From: JAEUMW01 sp039807745
GTDB lineage: Bacteria > Pseudomonadota > Gammaproteobacteria > Burkholderiales > JAEUMW01
Assembly (NCBI GenBank): GCA_039807745.1
Contig: JBDHRV010000006.1
Span: 1 to 57,339 of the forward strand
DNA: 57,339 bases
Reading direction: 5' to 3'
In this document: positions 34,122 through 45,397 of the stretch, in pieces
How positions within the stretch are numbered: position 1 is the first letter of the stretch
Layout of the letters: every line of letters begins with the position of its first letter
Notes under the pieces: generated by a model
Seen by the model: the letters and a program-made list of their open reading frames with translations, nothing else
What the model was told of the DNA's origin: nothing
Database searches by the model: none
Position numbers and translations under genes: made by a program

Positions 34122-35545
34122 AGCACAAGGTCAAACGCATCCACTTCGTGGGCATCGGCGGCGCCGGCATGAGCGGCATCGCCGAGGTCCTGCTCAACCT
34201 GGGCTACGAGGTGAGCGGATCGGACCTCGCCGACAGCGCCGCCACGCGCCGGTTGAGCGCGATGGGGGCGCAGGTGTTCCACGGCCATGATGCGGACCAC
34301 ATGAAGCGCGCCGACGTGGTCGTCACGTCGACCGCGGTGCGGTCCGAGAATCCCGAAGTCGGGGCGGCGCGCGCGAAGCGCATTCCGGTGGTGCCGCGCG
34401 CGCTGATGCTGGCGGAGCTGATGCGCCTGAAGCAAGGCATCGCGATCGCCGGCACCCACGGCAAGACCACCACCACGAGTCTCATCGCGAGCGTGCTGGC
34501 GGAGGCGGGCATGGATCCCACCTTCGTCATCGGCGGGCGGCTGGAAGCGGCGGGCAGTCACGCCAAGCTCGGCCAGGGCGAGTTCATCGTCGCCGAGGCC
34601 GACGAATCCGACGCGACGTTCCTGTACCTGCAGCCGGTGCTCGCGGTGGTGACGAACATCGATGCCGATCACATGGAGACCTACGGCCACGATTTCGCGC
34701 GCCTGCGACAGGCGTTCGCCGATTTCATCCAGCGCCTGCCCTTCTACGGCATGGCGGTGCTGTGCGTGGACGATCCGCAGGTGCGCTCGATCCTGCCCTT
34801 CATCACCAAGCCGATCACCAGCTACGGCATGAGCGAGGCGGCGCAGATCCGCGCCGTCGACGTGCGCCACGAAGGCGGCCGCATGCGCTTTCGGGTGGTG
34901 CGGCACGCGGCGCCGGGCGGCGTGCGCGAAGGTCCGGATCTGTCCATCACGCTCAACCTGCCCGGCGTGCACAACGTGCAGAACGCGCTGGCTGCGATTG
35001 CCGTCGGCATGGAGGTGGGGGCGCCCGATGCGGCCATCGTCAAGGCGCTCGCGGAGTTTGGCGGGGTCGGGCGGCGCTTCGAGCGCTACGGCGACCTGCC
35101 GCTGCCGGGCGGCGGCACCTTCGCGCTGATCGACGATTACGGCCACCACCCGGCGGAGATGGCGGCGACGCTGGACGCGGTGCGCGGCGCGTTCCCCGGG
35201 CGGCGGCTCGTGCTCGCGTTCCAGCCCCATCGCTACACGCGCACGCGCGATTGCTTCGAGGATTTCGTGCGCGTGCTGTCGACCGTCGACGTCGTGCTGC
35301 TGACCGAGGTCTACCCGGCCGGCGAGGCGCCGATCGTCGCGGCGGATGCCCGCGCGCTCTCGCGCGCGGTGCGGGTGCAGGGTCGCACCGAGCCGATCTT
35401 CGTCGAACAGGTGGGCGAGCTGCCGTCGGCCATCCTGTCGGTGGCGAAGCCGGACGACGTGGTGCTCGTCATGGGCGCGGGGTCCATCGGCGGCGTGCCG
35501 GCGAAGCTCGCGGCCGAGCAGGGCGGCAGGGGCGGACGGGAATGA
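34118..35545 (+). CDS. murC: UDP-MurNAc:L-alanine ligase
   Basis: A 475-residue cytoplasmic Mur ligase that adds the first L-Ala to UDP-MurNAc. It shows IHFVGIGGAGMSGIAEVL at the N-terminus, the ATP loop AGTHGKTTTTSL (about 111-122), EADESDATFL and DDYGHHPAE, with FQPHRYTRT. GTG start overlaps the murG stop; the stop overlaps the murB start (ATGA). Confidence 0.96.
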   Translation: MKHKVKRIHFVGIGGAGMSGIAEVLLNLGYEVSGSDLADSAATRRLSAMGAQVFHGHDADHMKRADVVVTSTAVRSENPEVGAARAKRIPVVPRALMLAELMRLKQGIAIAGTHGKTTTTSLIASVLAEAGMDPTFVIGGRLEAAGSHAKLGQGEFIVAEADESDATFLYLQPVLAVVTNIDADHMETYGHDFARLRQAFADFIQRLPFYGMAVLCVDDPQVRSILPFITKPITSYGMSEAAQIRAVDVRHEGGRMRFRVVRHAAPGGVREGPDLSITLNLPGVHNVQNALAAIAVGMEVGAPDAAIVKALAEFGGVGRRFERYGDLPLPGGGTFALIDDYGHHPAEMAATLDAVRGAFPGRRLVLAFQPHRYTRTRDCFEDFVRVLSTVDVVLLTEVYPAGEAPIVAADARALSRAVRVQGRTEPIFVEQVGELPSAILSVAKPDDVVLVMGAGSIGGVPAKLAAEQGGRGGRE

Positions 35546-36471
35546 ACATGGTCGAGCCGATCGCGATTCTCGCCGGCGCTCTGCGCGGGCAACTGCTGCG
35601 CGACGAACCGATGAGCCGGCACACGAGCTGGCGCGTCGGCGGCCCGGCGGATCGTGCCTACCTCCCGGCCGATCTCGAGGATCTGCGGGTGTTCCTCGCG
35701 GGTCTGCCGCCGGCCGAACCGGTGTTCATGGTCGGCCTCGGGAGCAACCTCCTCGTGCGTGACGGCGGCATTCGCGGCACGGTGGTGTTCATGCACCAGG
35801 GACTGAAGGCGCTGCGTCTGGACGAAGGTCGGGACGGTCGGCCGCTCATCTACGCCGAGGCGGGGGTGGCGAGCCCGAAGGTGGCTCGCTTTGCCGCGAA
35901 CCATGGTTTCGCGGGTGCCGAGTTCCTCGCGGGAATCCCCGGCACGGTCGGCGGCGCGCTGGCGATGAACGCCGGGTGCTATGGCGGCGAGACCTGGAAC
36001 GTGGTGGACCGGGTGCTCACGCTCGATCGCGGCGCTCGCCTGCGCGAGCGGCAGGCGAGCGATTACGAGATCGGCTATCGCCATTGCCGGCGCCGCAGCA
36101 ACGGCCACGACGAATGGTTCGCGGCGGCATGGCTGCGGTTCGCGCCGGGCGATGGCGAGACGGCGAGACGGCGCGTGCGCGAGCTGCTCACGCGGCGCAT
36201 CGCGAGCCAACCGCTGAACCAGCCGAACGCGGGTTCGGTGTTCCGCAACCCGCCCGGCGATCACGCGGCGCGGCTGATCGAAGCGTGCGGGCTCAAAGGC
36301 TACACGGTGGGCGGTGCGCAGGTCTCGACCAAGCACGCGAACTTCATCGTGAACCTGGGCAACGCGGCGGCAGCGGACGTGGAGAGCGTGATCGCGCGCG
36401 TGCAGCAGGCGGTGGAACGCGCCACCGGAATCGCGCTGGTGCGGGAAGTATCGATTGTCGGCGAGGCGTAA
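35542..36471 (+). CDS. murB: UDP-N-acetylenolpyruvoylglucosamine reductase
   Basis: A 309-residue FAD enzyme that reduces UDP-GlcNAc-enolpyruvate to UDP-MurNAc. HTSWRVGGPAD, LGSNLLVRDGG and GIPGTVGGALAMNAG form the FAD site. The proton donor serine lies in NAGSVFRNP and a catalytic glutamate in REVSIVGEA at the very end. The length and tyrosine-loop pattern fit the shorter type of MurB. The ATG overlaps the murC stop. Confidence 0.94.
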   Translation: MNMVEPIAILAGALRGQLLRDEPMSRHTSWRVGGPADRAYLPADLEDLRVFLAGLPPAEPVFMVGLGSNLLVRDGGIRGTVVFMHQGLKALRLDEGRDGRPLIYAEAGVASPKVARFAANHGFAGAEFLAGIPGTVGGALAMNAGCYGGETWNVVDRVLTLDRGARLRERQASDYEIGYRHCRRRSNGHDEWFAAAWLRFAPGDGETARRRVRELLTRRIASQPLNQPNAGSVFRNPPGDHAARLIEACGLKGYTVGGAQVSTKHANFIVNLGNAAAADVESVIARVQQAVERATGIALVREVSIVGEA

Positions 36472-36477
36472 CGACAC

Positions 36478-37389
36478 ATGGACGTGAAGAAGTTCGGCAA
36501 GGTGGTGGTGCTTTTCGGCGGGCGTTCCGCCGAGCGCGAGGTATCGCTCAAGAGCGGGTCGCGCGTGCTCGAGGCGCTCAAGTCGCGTGGCGTCGACGCG
36601 CACAAGTTCGACCCGCGGGATCAGGGTCTGCCGGAACTGATCGCCGGCGGCTTCGATCGCGCGTTCATCGTGCTGCACGGCCGCTTCGGCGAGGACGGCA
36701 CGATCCAGGGCGTCCTCGAGTGGCTGGGCATCCCCTACACCGGGAGCGGCGTGCTCGCGAGCGCCATCGCGATGGACAAGCTGCGCACGAAGCTGCTGTG
36801 GGAGGCATCGGGCATCCCGACCCCGCGCTGGGTGCGCCTGGAAGCGGCGACCGACTTCGCGGCGGCGGCGCGGACGCTGGGGCTGCCGATCATGGTGAAG
36901 CCGGTGTGCGAAGGATCGAGCATCGGCATGAGCAAGGTGACGCGCGCGGAGGATCTGGCGCGCGCCTACGAGCACGCCGCGCAGTACGACGAAGTCATCA
37001 TCGGCGAGCAGTTCATCGAGGGCACGGAGCTCACCGCCGCGGTCCTCGGCAGCACGCCGCTGCCGCTCATCCGGCTCGAGACGCCGCGCACGTTCTATGA
37101 CTACGAGGCGAAGTATCTGGTCGACTCGACGCGCTACATCCTGCCGTCGGGGCTGCCCGAGGCGCAGGAGAACGACCTCCAGCAACTCGCGTTGAAGGCG
37201 TTCGCGGCACCCGGCTGCCGTGGCTGCGGGCGCGTCGACCTGATGCTGGACCGCGCCGGGAATCCGTTCTTCCTCGAAGTCAACACGATCCCGGGCATGA
37301 CCGACCACTCGCTGGTACCGATGGCCGCGCGCGCCGCGGGGTACAGCTTCGAGGATCTGGTGCTGGCGATCCTGGAGCAGGCGCGATGA
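36478..37389 (+). CDS. ddl: D-alanine-D-alanine ligase
   Basis: A 303-residue ATP-grasp enzyme that makes the D-Ala-D-Ala used by MurF. It has the N-terminal VVLFGGRSAEREVSLKSG, ALHG-like IVLHGRFGEDG, KPVCEGSSIGM in the ATP-grasp core, and the metal and substrate site FFLEVNTIPGMTDHSLVP. It is of DdlB type by its location between murB and ftsQ. It starts 6 bp after the murB stop. Confidence 0.95.
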   Translation: MDVKKFGKVVVLFGGRSAEREVSLKSGSRVLEALKSRGVDAHKFDPRDQGLPELIAGGFDRAFIVLHGRFGEDGTIQGVLEWLGIPYTGSGVLASAIAMDKLRTKLLWEASGIPTPRWVRLEAATDFAAAARTLGLPIMVKPVCEGSSIGMSKVTRAEDLARAYEHAAQYDEVIIGEQFIEGTELTAAVLGSTPLPLIRLETPRTFYDYEAKYLVDSTRYILPSGLPEAQENDLQQLALKAFAAPGCRGCGRVDLMLDRAGNPFFLEVNTIPGMTDHSLVPMAARAAGYSFEDLVLAILEQAR

Positions 37390-37422
37390 GCCGGGCATCC
37401 CGCGCGCGCGGAGGCGATACCG

Positions 37423-38151
37423 ATGTGGCATGACGCGCGCCTCCTGAACCGCGTCGCGAATCTGCTGTTCGCCGCGGCGGTGACCGCCGTGCTCGCGGTC
37501 ATCGCCCTGCACGTCGCGCGTCTGCCCGAATTCGCGGTGCGCGAGGTCGAGGTGGCGGGGCAGCTCGAACACGTGACCGCGGAACAGCTCGCGGCGGTGG
37601 CGCGGCATGCGGTGCGCGGCACGTTCTTCACGCTCGATCTCGAAGGCGCGCGCCGGCAGTTCGAGAAGCTGCCGTGGGTGCGGCGGGTGGAAGTGCGCCG
37701 GCGCTGGCCGGCCCGTCTCGAGCTCGAGGTCGAGGAGCATGTCGCACTCGCGCGCTGGGGCGACACGGCGCTCGTGAACACGCACGGCGAGGTGTTCCAG
37801 GCGGCGACCGACGACGAGACGCTGCCGACCTTTGCCGGACCATCCGATCAGGCCGACGAGATGGCGCGCCGGTATCACCAGTTCACGGCGCGGCTTGCGC
37901 CGCTCGAGCGCCGCATCGCACACCTCACGCTGTCGGCGCGTGCGGCGTGGCAGTTGAAGCTCGACGACGGGCTCACGCTCGAACTGGGGCGGTCGGACAT
38001 GGACGCGCGGCTCGCGCGCTTCGTGATGGTTTACGACCGCACCATCGGGCGCCTGCCGCCCGCCGTCGTGCACGTCGACCTGCGTTACGGCAACGGCTTC
38101 GCGATCCGCATGCCGGAAGCGCGCGGTCGCGACGGGAAATCGAAAAGCTAG
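37423..38151 (+). CDS. ftsQ: Cell division protein FtsQ
   Basis: A 242-residue bitopic divisome protein. One membrane helix (about 9-31) is followed by a periplasmic POTRA domain (FAVREVEVAGQLEHVTAEQL, then FFTLDLEGARRQFEKLPWV) and a beta domain. FtsQ recruits FtsL/FtsB and holds back septal synthesis until assembly is complete. No ftsB gene is found in this window, which is usual because it lies near eno in many proteobacteria. Spacing to ftsA is 14 bp. Confidence 0.92.
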   Translation: MWHDARLLNRVANLLFAAAVTAVLAVIALHVARLPEFAVREVEVAGQLEHVTAEQLAAVARHAVRGTFFTLDLEGARRQFEKLPWVRRVEVRRRWPARLELEVEEHVALARWGDTALVNTHGEVFQAATDDETLPTFAGPSDQADEMARRYHQFTARLAPLERRIAHLTLSARAAWQLKLDDGLTLELGRSDMDARLARFVMVYDRTIGRLPPAVVHVDLRYGNGFAIRMPEARGRDGKSKS

Positions 38152-38165
38152 CAAACGGGCAGTCC

Positions 38166-39404
38166 ATGACCAAGGCAAGGGAAGGGAAGAACCTCATCGT
38201 CGGTCTCGACATCGGCACCGCGAAGATCGCGGCTATCGTCGGCGAGATCACGCCGGACGGGTATCTCGAGATCATCGGCATGGGCAGCCATGCCTCGCGC
38301 GGTCTCAAGAAGGGTGTGGTGGTGAACATCGACTCCACCGTGGGCGCCATCCAGCGCGCGCTGGAAGAGGCGGAGCTGATGGCCGACTGCAAGATCCGCG
38401 ACGTCTACACCGGGATCGCGGGCAGCCACATCAAGGGCTTCAACTCGCACGGCATGGTGGCGATCAAGGACAAGGAGGTCACGCAGATGGACGTGGATCG
38501 GGTGATCGAAACCGCGAAGGCGGTCTCGATCCCGACCGACCAGCAGATCCTCCACATCCTGAATCAGGAATTCATCATCGACGGCCAGGAGGACGTGCGC
38601 GAGCCGCTCGGCATGAGCGGGGTGCGCCTCGAGGTCAAGGTGCACATCGTGACCGGCGCCGTGTCCGCCGCGCAGAACATCATGAAATGCGTGCGGCGGT
38701 GCGGGCTCGAGGTGCGCGATCTCATCCTGCAGCCGCTCGCGTCGGCAACCGCCGTGCTGTCCGAGGACGAGAAGGATCTGGGCGTGTGCCTGGTGGACAT
38801 CGGGGGCGGCACTACCGATGTCGCGGTGTTCTCGGAGGGCGCGATCCGGCACACCGCCGTGATCCCGATCGCGGGCGACCAGATCACGAACGACATCGCG
38901 ATGGCGCTGCGCACCCCGACCAAGGACGCCGAGGACCTGAAGCGCGCCTACGGCTGCGCGCTGCGCCAGCTCGCCGATGCGCAGCAGATGATCGAGGTCC
39001 CGGGCGTGGGCGAGCGCGGGCCGCGGCAGATGTCGCGTCAGACGCTGGCGGAAGTCATCGAGCCGCGGGTCGAGGAACTCTACTCGCTGGTGCAGGCGGA
39101 ATTGCGCCGCAGCGGCTTCGAGGACCTGCTGTCGTCGGGAGTGGTGATCACCGGCGGCTGCAGTCTGATGCAGGGCATGGTGGAGCTTGGGGAAGAAGTT
39201 TTCCACATGCCGGTGCGCTTGGGCATTCCCGACTACAAGGGCGGACTCGCGGAGGTGGTACGCAACCCCCGCTTCTCCACCGGCGTCGGTCTGCTCCTCA
39301 TCGGCATGCAACAACAGCAGCGGCGGGAGCTCGTGAAGCTGCAGTCGGGATCGTTCCAGTCGGTCCTGGGAAGAATGAAGAACTGGTTCCAGGGAAATTT
39401 CTGA
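38166..39404 (+). CDS. ftsA: Cell division actin-like protein FtsA
   Basis: A 412-residue actin-fold ATPase that tethers FtsZ to the membrane. Phosphate loop 1 is LDIGTAKIAA and the second is VDIGGGTTDVAVF. The inserted 1C domain follows residue 80 or so. An amphipathic membrane-targeting helix ends the protein (RMKNWFQGNF). ATG at 38166; ftsZ follows within about 120 bp. Confidence 0.96.
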   Translation: MTKAREGKNLIVGLDIGTAKIAAIVGEITPDGYLEIIGMGSHASRGLKKGVVVNIDSTVGAIQRALEEAELMADCKIRDVYTGIAGSHIKGFNSHGMVAIKDKEVTQMDVDRVIETAKAVSIPTDQQILHILNQEFIIDGQEDVREPLGMSGVRLEVKVHIVTGAVSAAQNIMKCVRRCGLEVRDLILQPLASATAVLSEDEKDLGVCLVDIGGGTTDVAVFSEGAIRHTAVIPIAGDQITNDIAMALRTPTKDAEDLKRAYGCALRQLADAQQMIEVPGVGERGPRQMSRQTLAEVIEPRVEELYSLVQAELRRSGFEDLLSSGVVITGGCSLMQGMVELGEEVFHMPVRLGIPDYKGGLAEVVRNPRFSTGVGLLLIGMQQQQRRELVKLQSGSFQSVLGRMKNWFQGNF

Positions 39405-39524
39405 AATCGTGGCGATGGGTCGGTCAAGGAGAGGAGGCACATGCAAAGGGCGGAACTAGGGTCGCACATCGGGGCGGCGACGGAATCGGGTGGTTTCATC
39501 GGCAACGGAGAGGAGGCTATGGAC

Positions 39525-40685
39525 ATGTTCGAGATCGTGGATGGGGCGCCGCAGGATGCGGTGATCAAGGTAGTGGGGGTGGGAGGCTGCGGGGGCAATG
39601 CGGTCGACCACATGATCGGCCGCGGCGTGCAGGGCGTCGAGTTCATCGTCGCCAACACCGACTCGCAGGCATTGAAGCGCAGCCTGGCGCAAACGCAGAT
39701 CCAGCTCGGCGCATCGATCACCAAGGGACTCGGCGCGGGCGCGAATCCCGACATCGGCAAGCAGTCGGCGATCGAGGATCGCGACCGTATCGCCGAGCTG
39801 ATCGACGGCGCCGACATGCTGTTTCTTACCGCGGGCATGGGCGGTGGCACCGGCACCGGCGCCGCGCCGGTGGTGGCGGAGGTAGCGAAGGAGCTCGGCA
39901 TCCTTACCGTGGCAGTGGTGACGAAGCCCTTCGCCTTCGAAGGTCGGCGGCAGAGGATCGCGATGCAGGGCCTGACCGATCTTTCCGAGCACGTCGACTC
40001 GCTCATCGTCATTCCGAACGACAAGCTGATGCAGGTGCTGGGCGACGATATCAGCCTGCTCGATGCCTACGCCAAGGCGAACGAGGTGCTGCACGGCGCG
40101 GTCGCCGGCATCGCGGAGGTCATCAGCTGCCCGGGTCTGGTCAACGTGGACTTCGCCGACGTGAAGACGGTCATGTCCGAGATGGGCATGGCGATGATGG
40201 GTTCGGCGCGTTCGTCCGGTGCCGGTCGCGCGCGGCTTGCCGCCGAGCAGGCGGTAGCGAGTCCGCTCCTGGAGGACGTGAACCTGTCGGGGGCGCGCGG
40301 GGTGCTGGTGAACATTACCGCGAGCGCGGCGCTCAAGATGAAGGAGGTGCACGAGGTGATGCACACCATCCGCGGCTTCACGGCGGACGACGCCACGGTC
40401 ATCGTCGGTACCGTGATCGACGAAGGCCTCGGGGACGACCTGCGGGTGACCATGGTCGCGACCGGGCTGGGCTCGCCGGTCGCGCGCAAGGACGGCAAGC
40501 AGCAGGTGACACTGGTGGTCAAGAACGGCACCGACGCCCTGCCGACCGAGCTCGTGAATTATGCGGACCTCGAGCAGCCGGCGGTCATGCGCCGCCGCAA
40601 TCGCGACGCCACCTTGGAGGCGATGAAGCAGTCGGGCGTGGATCTGCTCGACATCCCGGCCTTCCTGCGCAAGCAGGCGGACTAG
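39525..40685 (+). CDS. ftsZ: Cell division tubulin-like GTPase FtsZ
   Basis: A 386-residue tubulin homologue forming the Z-ring. It has the N-terminal VVGVGGCGGNAVDHM, the GTP signature GGGTGTGAA, and the C-terminal peptide DIPAFLRKQAD that binds FtsA and ZapD. ATG at 39525 was chosen because the AGGAGG at 39511-39516 is 8 bases upstream and the product matches the family (MFEIxD). Two further in-frame ATGs exist at 39519 and 39441, the latter with its own GAGGAGG, which would give a 414-residue form. Confidence 0.95.
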   Translation: MFEIVDGAPQDAVIKVVGVGGCGGNAVDHMIGRGVQGVEFIVANTDSQALKRSLAQTQIQLGASITKGLGAGANPDIGKQSAIEDRDRIAELIDGADMLFLTAGMGGGTGTGAAPVVAEVAKELGILTVAVVTKPFAFEGRRQRIAMQGLTDLSEHVDSLIVIPNDKLMQVLGDDISLLDAYAKANEVLHGAVAGIAEVISCPGLVNVDFADVKTVMSEMGMAMMGSARSSGAGRARLAAEQAVASPLLEDVNLSGARGVLVNITASAALKMKEVHEVMHTIRGFTADDATVIVGTVIDEGLGDDLRVTMVATGLGSPVARKDGKQQVTLVVKNGTDALPTELVNYADLEQPAVMRRRNRDATLEAMKQSGVDLLDIPAFLRKQAD

Positions 40686-40695
40686 GGCGGGGCCG

Positions 40696-40722
40696 GCGGC
40701 GGGAGCGACGAACTCCCGCCGC
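40696..40722 (+). promoter_or_regulatory. Stem-loop between ftsZ and lpxC
   Basis: A perfect 10-bp stem GCGGCGGGAG/CTCCCGCCGC (40696-40705 and 40713-40722) with a 7-nt loop lies 10 bp after the ftsZ stop. It lacks a T run, so it is not a typical intrinsic terminator. It overlaps the region where the -35 of the lpxC promoter would lie. Confidence 0.55.
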
Positions 40723-40727
40723 TGCGG

Positions 40728-40733
40728 TATAAT
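40728..40733 (+). promoter_or_regulatory. -10 element of an lpxC promoter
   Basis: TATAAT at 40728-40733 is a perfect -10, 36 bp upstream of the lpxC ATG. The best -35 at 17 bp spacing is GCGACG, a poor match. lpxC may thus be expressed partly apart from the dcw operon. Confidence 0.55.
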
Positions 40734-40769
40734 GCAAACCTTTCTCAAAAAACGGGGCACGTCCCACCG

Positions 40770-41684
40770 ATGATCAGACAGCGCACACTCCAGCACGAAG
40801 TCACGGCCACCGGCGTCGGTCTCCATACCGGCGAGAAGGTGAGGCTCGTGCTCGGGCCGGCGGCGCCGGGATCGGGCATCGTGTTTCGGCGGGTCGATCT
40901 GCGTCCGGTCGTCGAGATCGAGGCCACCCCCTACGCGGTCGGTGATACGCGGCTCTCCTCGTGTCTCGTCAAGGACGGGGTGCGGGTGTCGACGGTGGAA
41001 CACCTGATGTCGGCGCTCGCCGGGCTCGGGGTGGACAACGTGCGGGTCGATGTGAGCGGCCCCGAGATTCCGATCATGGACGGCAGCAGCGCGCCCTTCG
41101 TTTATCTGGTCCAGTCGGCGGGGATCGAGGCGCAGCCGGCGGCGAAGCGCTTCGTGCGCGTGCTGCGGCCGGTGGAAGTACGCCAGGACGACAAGTTCGT
41201 GCGCTTCGATCCGTTCGAGGGGTATCGCCTCGACTTCAGCATCGACTTCAACCATCCGGCGTTCGATTCCGCCGGCAATCACGTCGTGATCGATTTCGCT
41301 GCCAGCTCGTACGTGAAGGAGGTGAGCCGCGCGCGCACGTTCGGCTTCATGTCCGATGTCGAGATGATGCGCTCGCAGGGACTCGCGCTCGGGGGCAGTC
41401 TCAACAACGCGATCGTGATGGACGAGTACCGCATCCTGAATGCGGACGGTCTGCGCTACGCAAACGAGTTCGTGAAGCACAAGATCCTGGACGCCATCGG
41501 TGACCTGTATCTGCTCGGCTACCCGGTCATGGGCGCCTATACGGCGTACAAGTCGGGTCACGCGCTGAACAATGCGCTCCTGCGCAAGCTGCTGGAAGAC
41601 AAGGACGCCTGGGAGCTCGTGACCTTCGAGGAAGCGGCCGTGGCACCGCAAGCGCTGCAGCAGCAGTTCCAGCTCGCCGCCTGA
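40770..41684 (+). CDS. lpxC: UDP-3-O-acyl-GlcNAc deacetylase
   Basis: A 304-residue zinc enzyme, the committed step of lipid A synthesis. It has the N-terminal QRTLQHEVTATGVGLHTGEKV, zinc ligand region STVEHLMSALAGLG, the second zinc motif HKILDAIGDLYLLG, and SGHALNNALL. The downstream small gene is close (56 bp), so the two may be co-transcribed. Confidence 0.97.
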   Translation: MIRQRTLQHEVTATGVGLHTGEKVRLVLGPAAPGSGIVFRRVDLRPVVEIEATPYAVGDTRLSSCLVKDGVRVSTVEHLMSALAGLGVDNVRVDVSGPEIPIMDGSSAPFVYLVQSAGIEAQPAAKRFVRVLRPVEVRQDDKFVRFDPFEGYRLDFSIDFNHPAFDSAGNHVVIDFAASSYVKEVSRARTFGFMSDVEMMRSQGLALGGSLNNAIVMDEYRILNADGLRYANEFVKHKILDAIGDLYLLGYPVMGAYTAYKSGHALNNALLRKLLEDKDAWELVTFEEAAVAPQALQQQFQLAA

Positions 41685-41740
41685 ACCGTACCGTCTCCCG
41701 CTGACGGCGCTGCGCGCGCCGCGCCCATCGAGCAAGCGCC

Positions 41741-41929
41741 ATGGTGGTCCTGCGCTTCATTGCCGTGATCGGGCTTGCGATCATCGGCGTGGCGGTAGTG
41801 GCCTACTTCGTCACCTGGGACCGAAGGTGGCTGCGTTTTGCTTGGCAGGTCTTCAAGTTCGGCGCCGTGTTGGCGGCCGCGGTCGGGCTGCTGATGCTGG
41901 GTGAGCGGCTGCTACTCCCCGTTCTCTGA
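41741..41929 (+). CDS. Small two-helix membrane protein
   Basis: A 62-residue protein with two hydrophobic helices (about 4-24 and 38-58) separated by a charged WDRRWLRFAW loop. I recognise no family. Small proteins in the lpxC-dciA gap are common in betaproteobacteria. The ATG has no strong ribosome site. Its last 18 bp overlap convergent dciA. Confidence 0.55.
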   Translation: MVVLRFIAVIGLAIIGVAVVAYFVTWDRRWLRFAWQVFKFGAVLAAAVGLLMLGERLLLPVL

Positions 41930-42355
41930 TCGGTTCGCCGCGTGTGCGGCGAACCTCGCCAGCGCCGTCCCAAGTGGCGAGGCCGGCAGTGCATCCGCCA
42001 GTTCCTGCAGTGCCTCGGCGCCTCGTTCTCCGATCCTCGGCAGCGCTCGCCGCGCGCGGCTGGTTTCGCGCGCGCCGATTCGCACCACCACCCGGACCGC
42101 GGAACATTCCGGCGCGAGGCTGCCGAGCCTGGCACGCACCATCGGCGCGAGCTGCCGCAACTTGGCGGCGACCACGCCGCCATCGGCCCACAGGTACAGC
42201 GTGTCGCCGGCCACATGATCGACCCCGCTCGCCTGCGCGAGCGGGCGCGGCACTGCGCGGCGGTAGGCACGATCGAGCTCGGCGAGTCGCTGCGCCTCGG
42301 CTGTCAGGCGACGCAGGACGTCACCGGCGCCAAGGTAATCGCGGATTTTTCGCAT
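41912..42355 (-). CDS. dciA: DciA/DUF721 family protein, predicted replicative helicase loader
   Basis: A 147-residue protein whose N-terminal half is the DUF721 domain (LAELDRAYRRAVPRPLA, DTLYLWADGGVVAAKLRQL). DciA is the ancestral DnaB helicase loader in bacteria lacking DnaC. The C-terminal part is variable and probably disordered. It is convergent with the upstream small gene and divergent from secA. The position next to secA is typical for betaproteobacteria. Confidence 0.8.
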   Translation of the reverse strand: MRKIRDYLGAGDVLRRLTAEAQRLAELDRAYRRAVPRPLAQASGVDHVAGDTLYLWADGGVVAAKLRQLAPMVRARLGSLAPECSAVRVVVRIGARETSRARRALPRIGERGAEALQELADALPASPLGTALARFAAHAANRSENGE

Positions 42356-42672
42356 CGGTCATGTTTTGTCGTCGTCCTCGGGGTGCCAGGGAAGCAGCCG
42401 CCCTGTCAACCACGATGTGGTAGTATGGCCAGCTTCGATCACGGGGACAACCAGCTCGCGCGCCGTGCGCACGCGCCAGAGGGTCGAAGTCGCGGCGCGG
42501 TCTTGTCGGCGTCGCGTGATCGGGGGCCGGAACAGAGCCGGCCGCGCGTGCGGTCTGCAGACGCCGCAAGCGAGGCGCGCCGGGATCAGGACAAGGGGGT
42601 GAGGAGCGCACGATGGCTCCTCACCCCTTTTGCATTCATCAACAGCCTGTTAAGGTCCGATTCGAAAATTCG
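42356..42672 (+). promoter_or_regulatory. secA leader region
   Basis: A 317-bp region between divergent dciA and secA. A possible extended -10 (TGG-TAGTAT at 42418-42426) would start a leader of about 240 nt. The leader contains an intrinsic terminator only 41 nt before the secA ATG. I see no SecM-like secretion monitor: an open frame from 42425 to 42679 has no signal peptide or arrest motif. A CCTGTTAAGG segment lies near 42648-42657. Confidence 0.45.
42596..42631 (+). terminator. Strong intrinsic terminator in the secA leader
   Basis: A perfect 12-bp stem GGGGTGAGGAGC/GCTCCTCACCCC (42596-42607 and 42616-42627), 8-nt loop, then TTTTG. It could end transcripts coming from lpxC or act as an attenuator of secA. 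Confidence 0.85.
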
Positions 42673-45387
<2,715 letters not shown>

Positions 45388-45397
45388 CCGCACCGCC

